The notes: generated by a model not told the origin, from the letters alone. Positions 1 to 6,148 are shown, counted from the stretch's first letter. The stretch: DNA of 6,148 nucleotides from JAAYCI01 sp031549285 (GCA_031549285.1 JAVBPZ010000019.1:1-6148), one strand, 5' to 3'. Made by a program: numbers and translations.

Positions 1-163
1 CCACCGCCGTTCAGGATCCTTGCACGCAAAACCGTAAACGGCCCCGCACACAAAAAATCCCCCCTGGCACTTCTGCTCCTCAGCCTCTAAGGGTCCTGCT
101 TTTGTTTCCTTAATATTGTTTAATTTTCAAGGTCCGGGCACCTCTGTGATTCAGAGGGTGCCT
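1..163 (-). promoter_or_regulatory. Presumed rRNA (stable RNA) operon leader, cut by the window edge
   Basis: This is the transcribed leader downstream of the strong minus-strand promoter at 168-196. Seen in the sequence: the predicted transcript starts at about 161-163 and goes straight into a hairpin, 162 down to 137, with arms GGCACCCTCTG and CAGAGGTGCC, one bulged base and a loop AATCA. About five bases later comes GACCTTGAAAATTAAACAA (134-116). Known: the leaders and spacers of Firmicutes rrn operons carry a boxA-type element of the form CTTTGAAAACTAAACAA that binds antitermination factors. Inference: this is an rrn leader and the 16S gene lies left of position 1. The first 100 bases contain no recognisable 16S start, tRNA or open reading frame. 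A tRNA operon is the main alternative. Confidence 0.55.
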
Positions 164-167
164 AAAT

Positions 168-196
168 ATAGTATCATACCGACAAGATGGTGTCAA
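168..196 (-). promoter_or_regulatory. Strong sigma-A promoter, rrn P1-like
   Basis: On the minus strand the -35 box TTGACA is at 196-191 and the -10 box TACTAT at 173-168, separated by exactly 17 bases. The -35 is a perfect consensus match and the -10 has five of six matches. Just upstream (about 208-230) lie A and T tracts (AAAAAG, TTTTC, AAAAAATT) that resemble an UP element contacted by the RNA polymerase alpha subunit. The predicted start is at A163 or G162. This combination is typical of rRNA and tRNA promoters and points left, away from folC. Confidence 0.75.
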
Positions 197-291
197 CCGA
201 AAATCCAAAGAATTTTTTGAAAACTTTTTCGACCGTGCACCGCCTGCGCGCGAACACGGATATAACCGCGCAACAACCCCATTTACCTGCT

Positions 292-309
292 TATATATTA
301 CAATATATA
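292..309. repeat. A/T-only inverted repeat between folC and the rrn-like promoter
   Basis: TATATATT, two bases, then AATATATA form a perfect 8+8 palindrome about 42 bases past the folC stop. It contains no G or C in its arms and no U-tract follows on either strand, so it is not an intrinsic terminator. It could be a weak cruciform, a protein binding site or simple A/T-rich spacer. Apart from this repeat and the promoter, nothing else is recognisable in 197-351. Confidence 0.4.
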
Positions 310-351
310 CAAGGGATGCCCTACATTGAACACCTTACGCATTTTGTATGC

Positions 352-1668
352 CTATCCCCGCCTAAGATCCTGTTCGTCTTCATCCTTTTGCGCCAGCAGC
401 AGCTGCCGCGCCCGAGCCGCCAGGTAGAACGAGCCAAAAACCACCATACCCTGCCCCGCTTGCTGCGCTCGGTATAGTGCATCCTTTATTGTATTACATA
501 TAATACTATTGGATATGTATTTTCCCGCTATGCTTTTCGTTTCCTCTGCCGGTAGCGCGCGTGGGTTGTCCGGCGGCACAATGTACAAGGTCTGCAGATG
601 GGGCGCCATCCTCTGCAGGATTTCTTCCACCGGCTTGTCCCGCAGGAAACCCGCCACACCGGAAAGCCGCAAAAGCCCCGCAGCGGCCAGGGTCTGGGCC
701 AATGCCACCGCGGCGTCGGCGTTGTGGGCACCGTCCACAATAACCGGCGGGGTGCGGCGCAACCGCTCGATGCGTGCGGGGAAGCGCACCGCCGCAAGCC
801 CTTGCTGAATGGCTGCATCGGGAACCGGCACGCCCTTTTCCCGCAAAGCGAAAGATGCTTCTATGGCCACCGCCGCATTGTATACCTGATGCCGCCCGGC
901 CAGCGACAGCTTAAATGAGAGGCCGCGGTACCGGGCGGCCTGTGAAAAAGGATCGGCGGATATAATATCCACCTCCGCTAGCGGCGGCACCCGCAGCCCG
1001 CACCCGTGGCGGGCTGCTTCCTGGCGAATAACCGACCAGGCCTCCAGCGGCTGGTCCGGATAGCTGACCACCACGCAGTTGTTTTTGAAAACGCCGGATT
1101 TTTCAGCGGTGATGGCCGCCACCGTCTCGCCAATCAGCTCCTGATGGTCCAGGCCGATTTTGGTCACCACCGCCACCAGCGTGTTTTCCACCACATTGGT
1201 GGCATCGTGCGCACCGCCGATGCCCGCCTCCAGGCAGACAAGGTCACACGCTGTGTCCGCAAAATAAACCAGAGCCGCAGCGGTAACCGCTTCAAACTCC
1301 AGCGGTGCCTCCGGCAGGGTGGCCGCCGCCACGCGTACCCGGGCCAAAACCTGCGCCAGGGCTTCCTCGTCAATCATCTCACCGTTTACCTGGATGCGCT
1401 CACGGAAATCCAGCACGTAGGGGCTGACGTTCGCCCCTACCGTGTAGCCGGCCTGCCGCAGGATGGACGCCAGCATAGCCGTGGTGCTGCCTTTGCCGTT
1501 GGTGCCCACAATGTGCACAAAGCGCAGCCGCCTGTGAGGATTCCCCAAGGCGGCCAGCAGTTGTTTCATTCGCGCAAGGCCCGCCTGTGGGGCCGCACGG
1601 CGCAACGAATGTACCCATTCCAGGGCTTGTTTATACTGTAAATCTTGCCCACCAGAATTTTCCATCAT
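352..1668 (-). CDS. folC: Bifunctional folylpolyglutamate synthase / dihydrofolate synthase
   Basis: FolC is a cytoplasmic ATP-dependent ligase of the Mur ligase fold. It adds glutamate to dihydropteroate and extends the gamma-glutamyl tail of folates, which retains them in the cell and suits them to folate-dependent enzymes. In the 438-residue product the P-loop GTNGKGST is at 55-62, SPY...ERI at 82-92, EAGIGGAHDATN at 147-158 (family form EVGLGGRxDATN), the magnesium-site region TKIGLDH at 169-175 with AEK at 189-191, GRHQVYNAA at 258-266, DGAHN at 312-316 and the terminal GSFYL at 412-416. The length is normal for the family, and all main motifs are present. A reading nine codons longer would start at TTG 1695 with no ribosome binding site. 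I chose ATG 1668, which has GGAAAG nine bases upstream; ATG 1665 is also possible. The gene follows valS by 52 bases with no promoter or terminator between, so it should be cotranscribed under the valine T-box. Whether the dihydrofolate synthase activity is retained cannot be judged here. Confidence 0.95.
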   Translation of the reverse strand: MMENSGGQDLQYKQALEWVHSLRRAAPQAGLARMKQLLAALGNPHRRLRFVHIVGTNGKGSTTAMLASILRQAGYTVGANVSPYVLDFRERIQVNGEMIDEEALAQVLARVRVAAATLPEAPLEFEAVTAAALVYFADTACDLVCLEAGIGGAHDATNVVENTLVAVVTKIGLDHQELIGETVAAITAEKSGVFKNNCVVVSYPDQPLEAWSVIRQEAARHGCGLRVPPLAEVDIISADPFSQAARYRGLSFKLSLAGRHQVYNAAVAIEASFALREKGVPVPDAAIQQGLAAVRFPARIERLRRTPPVIVDGAHNADAAVALAQTLAAAGLLRLSGVAGFLRDKPVEEILQRMAPHLQTLYIVPPDNPRALPAEETKSIAGKYISNSIICNTIKDALYRAQQAGQGMVVFGSFYLAARARQLLLAQKDEDEQDLRRG

Positions 1669-1677
1669 ACCATCACG

Positions 1678-1683
1678 CTTTCC
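1678..1683 (-). promoter_or_regulatory. Ribosome binding site that decides the folC start
   Basis: GGAAAG on the minus strand lies nine bases before ATG 1668. The in-frame TTG at 1695 is preceded by pyrimidine-rich sequence (CACTCCCA) with no purine-rich site, which argues against the longer reading. Confidence 0.6.
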
Positions 1684-1720
1684 GGGCGGTTGCAATGGGA
1701 GTGAATAAGACCCCGGTTCA

Positions 1721-4351
1721 TCATTTCAGGGCCGCGATACTCTCCAAAATGCGACGGTGTTTTTCCTGTGCTTTCGCCAGCTTGCCGCGCATCTCTTCCA
1801 CCACATTTGCCGGGGCTTTCGCCACAAACCCGGCGTTGTCCAGGCGCTGGGTAAAGTTTTGCACTTCCTTCTCGGCCGCCACCTGCTCTTTTTCCAGCCG
1901 CGCCAGTTCCTTTTCCTTGTCCACCAAATCCATCATGGGCATGAACCCACGCGCGGTGGGGGTCGCCACCTGCACCATGCCATCGGCGTCGCCGGTGAAC
2001 CGGTCCACGCAGGTCACCGTGTCTATACCCGCCAGTTTTTGAATGACATCCTGGGACGCCAAAAACACCTGCGGTGTGGCCGTTTCAATGATAAGCCCGG
2101 CCCGCTTTGCCGGGTGCACGCCCATTTCCGCCCGCACAATGCGCACCGCGCGCACCAGCTCTATCACCTGGCTAAAGGCATCCTGTTCCGCCGGGTAGGC
2201 CAGCGCCCTGTGTTTGCGCGGCCACCGCTGCAGCATCAGTGCCCCCTCGCTGCCGGGCAGCGCGCTGAAAATTTCCTCGGTAATGAACGGCATGAACGGA
2301 TGCAGGAGGCTTAGCGCGCCGGACAGCAGCCACACCAGCACCCGGCGGGCGGTATCCGCCGCATGCTCGTCGCCGGAGTTCAGCCGGGTTTTGGCTATTT
2401 CAATGGTCCAGTCACAGTACACATCCCAAATAAACTCATAAATTTTCCCCGCGGCCAGGCCAAACTCAAACCGCTCCAGATTTTCTGTCACCTCTGCCGC
2501 CAGATCATTGAACAACGAAATGGCCCATTTGTCGCTCACTTCCAGTTCGCGCTCATCCGGCAGGCCGGGGGTGAAATCCTCCGGCAGGTTCAGCAGCACA
2601 AACCGCGCGGCGTTCCACAGCTTGTTCGCAAAATTGCGCGAGGCACGCACTTTTTCATCCGAAAAACGCATATCGTTCCCCGGAGTAGACCCGCTGATGA
2701 GCGTCAGGCGCAGGGCGTCCGCGCCGTATTCTTCAATCACCTCCAGCGGGTCTATGCCGTTGCCCAGGCTCTTGGACATTTTCCGGCCGTCTGCGTCACG
2801 CACCAGGCCATGGATGAGCACCGTATCGAACGGCGCCTGGTGCGTATAATGCAGGCCGGAAAAGATCATGCGGCTGACCCAAAAGCCGATGATATCGTAC
2901 CCGGTAACCAAGGTGCTGGTGGGGTAAAAATATTCATAATCGCTGGTTTTATCCGGCCAGCCCAGCGTGGAAAACGGCCACAGCGCACTGGAAAACCAGG
3001 TGTCCAGCGTGTCTTCATCCTGGTGGATTTTCCCACTTTGGCAATGGGCGCAGTGTTCCGGCGCTGTTTCGCTGACCGTCACCTGCCCGCAGGTATCGCA
3101 GTACCACGCGGGAATGCGGTGCCCCCACCACAGCTGGCGAGAGATGGTCCAGTCCCGGGTGTTTTCCATCCAATGAAAATAGCTTTTTTCAAAGCGCTCC
3201 GGCACATAGCGGATGCGCCCGTCCTTCACTGCTTCCACAGCAGGCTCCGCCAGCGGCTCCATCTTCACGAACCATTGCAGAGAAACCATCGGTTCGATGG
3301 TGGTGCCGCAGCGGTAGCAGGTACCCACACTGTGGGCGTGCGGTTCGCTCTTTACCAGATAGCCTTCCTTCTCTAAATCCTCCACGATGGCTTTGCGCGC
3401 CTCGTACCGTTCCATGCCGGCATAGGCCATGCCCTCCCCGCTGATATGCGCATCGTCGGTCATAATCTTCAAAATGGGCAGGTTGTGCCGGCGGCCCACC
3501 TCGAAATCGTTCGGGTCATGGCCGGGGGTGATCTTCACCACACCGGTGCCGAAATCCATGTCCACATACTCGTCGCACACCACCGGAATCTCACGACCCA
3601 CCAGCGGCAGAATGACACTTTTGCCGTGCAGGTGGGTATAGCGTTTGTCCTTTGGATGCACCGCCACGGCGGTATCGCCCAGCATGGTTTCCGGCCGGGT
3701 TGTGGCAATCTCCACAAAATCATCGCTGCCCACCACCGGGTAGCGGATGTACCAGAAAAAGCCGTCGCGGTCTTCGTGCTCCACCTCAGCGTCGGAAATA
3801 GACGTAAGACAATGGGGACACCAGTTGATGATGCGCTCGCCACGGTAGATCAGCCCTTCGTCGTACAGCAGCTTGAACACATGGTTCACCGCGCGGCTGC
3901 ACCCCTCGTCCATGGTGAAACGTTCGCGGGTCCAGTCGCAGCTGCAGCCCAGCTTTTTCAACTGTTCCACAATGCGCCGGCCATATTTGTCTTTCCAGGC
4001 CCAGGCGCGCTCTAAAAATCCGTCACGGCCCAAATCATCCTTGGTCACGCCTTCGGTAGCCATCTCGGCCACGATGCGCGCCTCGGTAGCAATGGCGGCG
4101 TGGTCGGTGCCGGGCACCCACAGCGCGGAAAAACCCTGCATACGCTTGAAACGAATGCAGATATCCTGCCAGGTTTCGTCCATGGCATGGCCCATGTGCA
4201 GTTGCCCGGTAATGTTGGGCGGCGGCATCACAATGGTATAGGACATCTTTTCCGGGTCGCGCTGTGCTGTAAAATATCCACCCTCCATCCAGTGGGCGTA
4301 GATGCGATCCTCCACACCGGCCGGGTCATATTGTTTCGCTAGCTCTTTCAT
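1721..4351 (-). CDS. valS: Valyl-tRNA synthetase (class Ia)
   Basis: ValS charges tRNA-Val with valine in the cytoplasm and hydrolyses mischarged threonyl-tRNA-Val. The 876-residue product has the class I catalytic fold with PPPNITG at 43-49, the HIGH-type motif HMGH at 52-55 and KMSKS at 524-528. The inserted CP1 editing domain spans roughly 190-345 and includes ATTRPETMLGDTAV (216-229) and PGHDPNDFE (276-284). Four CxxC pairs (178/181, 345/348, 418/421, 434/437) suggest one or two zinc ribbons. WTISRQLWWGHRIPAW (401-416) is characteristic of ValRS. The anticodon-binding helical domain covers about 600-750. A charged coiled coil from about 811 to 876 matches the tRNA-binding arm specific to bacterial ValRS. 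Length and motifs are complete, with no frameshift. The ATG at 4351 is preceded by AAAGGCGG, about 11 bases away and close to the Shine-Dalgarno consensus. Expression is controlled by the upstream T-box and terminator; folC follows in the same transcript. Confidence 0.98.
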   Translation of the reverse strand: MKELAKQYDPAGVEDRIYAHWMEGGYFTAQRDPEKMSYTIVMPPPNITGQLHMGHAMDETWQDICIRFKRMQGFSALWVPGTDHAAIATEARIVAEMATEGVTKDDLGRDGFLERAWAWKDKYGRRIVEQLKKLGCSCDWTRERFTMDEGCSRAVNHVFKLLYDEGLIYRGERIINWCPHCLTSISDAEVEHEDRDGFFWYIRYPVVGSDDFVEIATTRPETMLGDTAVAVHPKDKRYTHLHGKSVILPLVGREIPVVCDEYVDMDFGTGVVKITPGHDPNDFEVGRRHNLPILKIMTDDAHISGEGMAYAGMERYEARKAIVEDLEKEGYLVKSEPHAHSVGTCYRCGTTIEPMVSLQWFVKMEPLAEPAVEAVKDGRIRYVPERFEKSYFHWMENTRDWTISRQLWWGHRIPAWYCDTCGQVTVSETAPEHCAHCQSGKIHQDEDTLDTWFSSALWPFSTLGWPDKTSDYEYFYPTSTLVTGYDIIGFWVSRMIFSGLHYTHQAPFDTVLIHGLVRDADGRKMSKSLGNGIDPLEVIEEYGADALRLTLISGSTPGNDMRFSDEKVRASRNFANKLWNAARFVLLNLPEDFTPGLPDERELEVSDKWAISLFNDLAAEVTENLERFEFGLAAGKIYEFIWDVYCDWTIEIAKTRLNSGDEHAADTARRVLVWLLSGALSLLHPFMPFITEEIFSALPGSEGALMLQRWPRKHRALAYPAEQDAFSQVIELVRAVRIVRAEMGVHPAKRAGLIIETATPQVFLASQDVIQKLAGIDTVTCVDRFTGDADGMVQVATPTARGFMPMMDLVDKEKELARLEKEQVAAEKEVQNFTQRLDNAGFVAKAPANVVEEMRGKLAKAQEKHRRILESIAALK

Positions 4352-4410
4352 GGCTGACTGTGCCGCCTTTCTACATTACAAATGATTAAAACCAATTTTG
4401 TGCCGCTGGG

Positions 4411-4750
4411 CAAAAAAACAAAAACCGCCCCACACAAGGCAAACGCCCTGTATGGGACGGCATATAACTCTATACCGCGGTACCACCCAAATTGCAAAAG
4501 CCAAACCGGCTTTTACCGCTCTTTCCCTTAACGCGGGACACGGGCAAGGCTACCATACATCCATCACCCTGCCTGCCATCCTGCAGCCGAACACATGTCG
4601 GCCACATTCCTTGGAAGCGACAGCACAGACCCTTTTCCGCCGGTTTCCACCCGCCCGGCTCTCTTTTCGGGATCCCCTGCCCCTGGCGGGACCGACCCCG
4701 GTTTAGAAAAGGAAACGTCTGCGCCCTCTTCCGCACTGCATTTCTTGCCG
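4411..4750 (-). promoter_or_regulatory. Valine-specific T-box riboswitch leader of valS-folC
   Basis: A T-box leader senses the ratio of uncharged to charged tRNA-Val and decides between termination and readthrough. The conserved T-box GGGTGGTACCGCGG lies at 4488-4475. Its UGGU bulge is complementary to the ACCA end expected for tRNA-Val. Stem I can be built from GGAAG/CTTCC at its base (4733-4729 with 4617-4613), GCGCA/TGTGC (4724-4720 with 4627-4623) and a distal part AGAGAGCCGG...GGTGGAAACCGG (about 4664-4641) that matches the conserved AG bulge and apical-loop segment. GGAA followed by the codon GUC (4630-4628) occupies the specifier position, agreeing with valine. Further hairpins are GCCGA/TCGGC (4602-4586), resembling stem II, and AAAAGCC/GGCTTTT (4514-4496), resembling stem III. 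The leader ends in the terminator at 4460-4412. The pairings were worked out by eye, without folding software. Confidence 0.93.
4412..4460 (-). terminator. Intrinsic terminator of the T-box leader, overlapping the antiterminator
   Basis: A 16-base-pair stem (4460-4445 with 4440-4425, including three G-U pairs) closes a GTTT loop and is followed by TTTTTGTTTTTTT. The 5' side of the stem begins CCGTCCCA, and its CGTCCC can instead pair with the GGGTGG region of the T-box at 4488-4483 to form the antiterminator. The two structures exclude each other, which is the switch of the T-box mechanism. The terminator sits about 60 bases before the valS start codon. Confidence 0.93.
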
Positions 4751-4755
4751 TGTTT

Positions 4756-4784
4756 ATTTTAGCGGCTTTGGGCAGGATTGTCAA
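4756..4784 (-). promoter_or_regulatory. Promoter of the valS-folC operon
   Basis: On the minus strand, TTGACA at 4784-4779 and TAAAAT at 4761-4756 are separated by 17 bases, a near-perfect sigma-A promoter. Transcription should start at about 4749-4751, which leaves a leader of about 400 bases before the valS ATG and places the whole T-box in the transcript. The -35 box lies only 37 bases past the stop codon of the upstream paralog gene. Confidence 0.85.
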
Positions 4785-4821
4785 CCCAAGGAAGCAATTT
4801 TAATGTACGCTGCTAACCACC

Positions 4822-5430
4822 CTACCCTTGCAGGTAATGCTCTTCCACAAAATCCTGTAGTTCTGCCAATGTAAGGTTTTCATATTCCGCAAATACCTTA
4901 TCAAGATTTTCATCAGAACGGTCGTTGGGGTCAGGTAACTGCTCATATGCATACGCCCACCGCACATCAAAACAAAATTCACTTCTTACACCTTCGTCCC
5001 ATAGGAAATCATGATAAGACCATTCAATGAATTGTCCAATTTCTTCATACTGACCATTTTCATATAATCGTAATGTACCATCTCCTTCGTACTCCTGCGA
5101 AAGATACTCTTTCACATCGTCCAGCGTTACAACGTTGCCGGTTTCCTGCTGGTAACATACCAGGTCTAGATACAATTCTTTTTCACCGCCTGGAGAAATT
5201 GCCGAATACGGCTTGTATTTATAATCTTCTTGAAGCGGCAATGCCTCCAAACCACCAATTTTAAAACTGACATTTTGAACATAATACAGTTTTTTTCGCA
5301 TTCTTTGTTCTTGTTCTTCTATCCTCTGTTGCTCTGCCTCGTTCTGTCTATGAATACCATACGCATATGCGGCTGCAACAGACCCCACTACCAGAACAAG
5401 GATAACCACCCGTTCAATCCACTTCTTCAT
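4822..5430 (-). CDS. Unrecognised membrane-anchored small protein, tandem paralog 1
   Basis: I do not recognise this 202-residue protein. It starts MKKWIERVV, and residues 8-26 form one hydrophobic segment after Lys2, Lys3 and Arg7. This fits a signal anchor with the bulk of the protein outside the membrane. AYA at 21-23 could be a signal peptidase I site, but there is no lipobox. A charged helical stretch (29-47, rich in Gln, Glu and Arg) follows, then a soluble domain with VCYQ (91-94), a stretch VKEYLSQEYEGDGTLRLY (106-123) and an acidic C-terminus ending LQDFVEEHYLQG. Cys92 and Cys153 could form a disulfide. ATG 5430 has AAGGA five bases upstream. It follows the homologous gene by 87 bases and probably shares its transcript. 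No terminator is visible between its stop and the valS promoter. The coding sequence is less G+C-rich than valS or folC, which may mean later acquisition. Confidence 0.8.
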   Translation of the reverse strand: MKKWIERVVILVLVVGSVAAAYAYGIHRQNEAEQQRIEEQEQRMRKKLYYVQNVSFKIGGLEALPLQEDYKYKPYSAISPGGEKELYLDLVCYQQETGNVVTLDDVKEYLSQEYEGDGTLRLYENGQYEEIGQFIEWSYHDFLWDEGVRSEFCFDVRWAYAYEQLPDPNDRSDENLDKVFAEYENLTLAELQDFVEEHYLQG

Positions 5431-5443
5431 ATCGTTCCTTCTT
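5294..5443 (-). repeat. Direct repeat copy A: 5' end and ribosome binding site of paralog 1
   Basis: These 150 bases match 5999-6148 with three mismatches (positions 5329, 5335 and 5339). The copy covers 13 bases upstream of the start codon, including the ribosome binding site, and codons 1 to about 46. Identity drops sharply left of 5294, inside the gene. Upstream of 5443 the sequence is intergenic and cannot be compared, because the other copy reaches the window edge. Confidence 0.9.
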
Positions 5444-5517
5444 CATGGTGCAGCGGCGTCACCGGAATTCGTATGCAAAATATCTGCCATAACCCCAACA
5501 TGTGCACCACAAAAACC

Positions 5518-6135
5518 CTACCCCTGCAAGTAGTGTTCTTCCACAAAATCCTGCAGTTCTGCCAGAGTCATTTTTTCATATGTGTCCCAAGCAGCATCCA
5601 AGCGCTCATCTGTCCGGTCTGTTGGGTCGGGATAATGCTCTTTAATATAAGCCCATTGACAATCGGACTGTACTCTGCCACTGAATTCACTTTTTACACC
5701 TTCATACCCGCCTATTGCCTTAGACCACTCAATAAAGTGTTTGATTTCTTCATGCCTTCCGTTGTTGTATAGTCGGAAAGTACCATCCTCTTCATACTCC
5801 TGTGAAAGGTACTCTTTCACATCCTCTAGCGTCACAACATTACCGGTTTCCAGTTGGTAACACACCAAATCCAGATATAAAGCTTTTTCACCTCTTAACG
5901 GGTTTGCAGAATAGGGCTGATATTCATACTGCTCGTCTGGCGACACCCCATCCAGCCCGTTGATATGAAACGCGGTATTTTGTATGTAATACAACTGCTT
6001 TCGCATTCTTTGTTCTTGTTCTTCTATCCTCTGCTGCTCGGCCACGTTCTGTCTATGAATACCATACGCATATGCGGCTGCAACAGACCCCACTACCAGA
6101 ACAAGGATAACCACCCGTTCAATCCACTTCTTCAT
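5518..6135 (-). CDS. Unrecognised membrane-anchored small protein, tandem paralog 2
   Basis: This 205-residue protein is the paralog of the product encoded at 4822-5430. Residues 1-46 differ from it at one position only (Val31 here, Glu31 there). The segment 83-138, with LYLDLVCYQ and VKEYLSQEYEEDG, differs at about ten positions, and the last 15 residues are identical. Residues 47-81 and 139-185 are the most divergent. The N-terminal membrane segment is the same, with residues 27 onward probably outside the cell. Cys92 is shared; the second cysteine is at 159, three residues closer to the conserved WAY than in the neighbour. ATG 6135 has AAGGA five bases upstream, in the same context as its neighbour. 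Its promoter is not in the window, so it may belong to a longer transcript or a larger tandem family to the right. The function is unknown. Confidence 0.8.
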   Translation of the reverse strand: MKKWIERVVILVLVVGSVAAAYAYGIHRQNVAEQQRIEEQEQRMRKQLYYIQNTAFHINGLDGVSPDEQYEYQPYSANPLRGEKALYLDLVCYQLETGNVVTLEDVKEYLSQEYEEDGTFRLYNNGRHEEIKHFIEWSKAIGGYEGVKSEFSGRVQSDCQWAYIKEHYPDPTDRTDERLDAAWDTYEKMTLAELQDFVEEHYLQG

Positions 6136-6148
6136 ATCGTTCCTTCTT
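5999..6148 (-). repeat. Direct repeat copy B: 5' end and ribosome binding site of paralog 2
   Basis: This is the second copy of the 150-base repeat, 705 bases from copy A in the same orientation. The match is still perfect at the last base of the window, so the repeat may extend further to the right. Confidence 0.9.

Noticed and set aside
41..100. Possible terminator in the presumed rrn leader (minus strand GGGGGG, A, TTTTTT at 66-54)
   Set aside because: The only upstream pairing partner is a short CCCTT with a long loop, so the stem is weak.
187..477. Plus-strand open frame of 96 codons spanning the rrn-like promoter and the folC 3' end
   Set aside because: It overlaps the -35 box and the FolC C-terminus, and has no ribosome binding site or recognisable domain.
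1006..1641. Plus-strand open frame of 211 codons opposite folC
   Set aside because: It is the antisense of conserved FolC motifs, and the translated product shows no recognisable family.
1669..1695. TTG start of folC at 1695 giving 447 residues
   Set aside because: It has no ribosome binding site, and the nine extra residues lie outside the family's usual N-terminus. ATG 1668 has a suitable site.
2363..3376. Plus-strand open frame of 337 codons opposite valS
   Set aside because: It lies wholly antisense to a complete ValRS with all motifs. Its translation is rich in Arg, His and Pro without domain features, as expected from the complement of a G+C-rich gene.
4470..4784. Minus-strand open frame of 104 codons in the valS leader
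   Set aside because: It overlaps the promoter and the whole T-box, whose structure explains the sequence. A peptide gene there is not needed.
5431..5517. Promoter for paralog 1 in the gap between the paralogs (TTGGGG, 17 bases, CATACG)
   Set aside because: The -10 box matches the consensus poorly, and the GGTGCA/TGCACC inverted repeat in the gap has a loop of about 50 bases. Cotranscription with paralog 2 is simpler.
5230..5772. Plus-strand open frame of 180 codons across the gap between the paralogs
   Set aside because: It is antisense to the conserved 5' end of one paralog and the 3' half of the other. The paralogous frames on the minus strand are clearly the selected ones.

Overview
The window looks like chromosomal DNA of a Gram-positive anaerobe of class Clostridia, probably in or near Ruminococcaceae/Oscillospiraceae. 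The grounds are a T-box leader in front of valS, the Firmicutes gene order valS-folC, a GC-rich coding style and a B. subtilis-like stable-RNA leader at the left edge. The genus cannot be named from this sequence. Every supported gene reads on the minus strand, so transcription runs from right to left.

From right to left: (1) Positions 4822-6135 hold two tandem paralogous genes for small proteins (205 and 202 residues) with one N-terminal membrane segment. I do not recognise the family. Their first ~140 coding bases and their ribosome binding sites are almost identical, while the rest has diverged, and the repeat continues to the right edge of the window. This block is visibly poorer in G+C than the valS-folC block. 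(2) Positions 4411-4784 hold a consensus sigma-A type promoter and a valine-responsive T-box leader ending in a strong intrinsic terminator that competes with an antiterminator. (3) valS (1721-4351) encodes a complete valyl-tRNA synthetase, followed closely by (4) folC (352-1668), a folylpolyglutamate synthase/dihydrofolate synthase. The two genes very likely form one operon controlled by the T-box: uncharged tRNA-Val lets transcription pass the terminator into valS and folC. (5) Positions 1-351 have no gene. On the minus strand they carry a second near-consensus promoter (TTGACA, 17 bp, TACTAT) with A/T tracts upstream, a hairpin that begins at the predicted start of transcription and a boxA-like sequence. 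This is the layout of an rRNA (or other stable-RNA) operon leader whose genes would lie beyond the left edge.

valS and folC are ordinary housekeeping genes. The parts worth a second look are the mosaic tandem paralogs, the presumed rrn leader directly downstream of folC with no clear terminator between them, and the fine structure of the valine T-box. I saw no mobile element, CRISPR array, tRNA gene or phage gene. I found no convincing evidence of a wholly new system, although the paralog pair is uncharacterised as far as I can tell.
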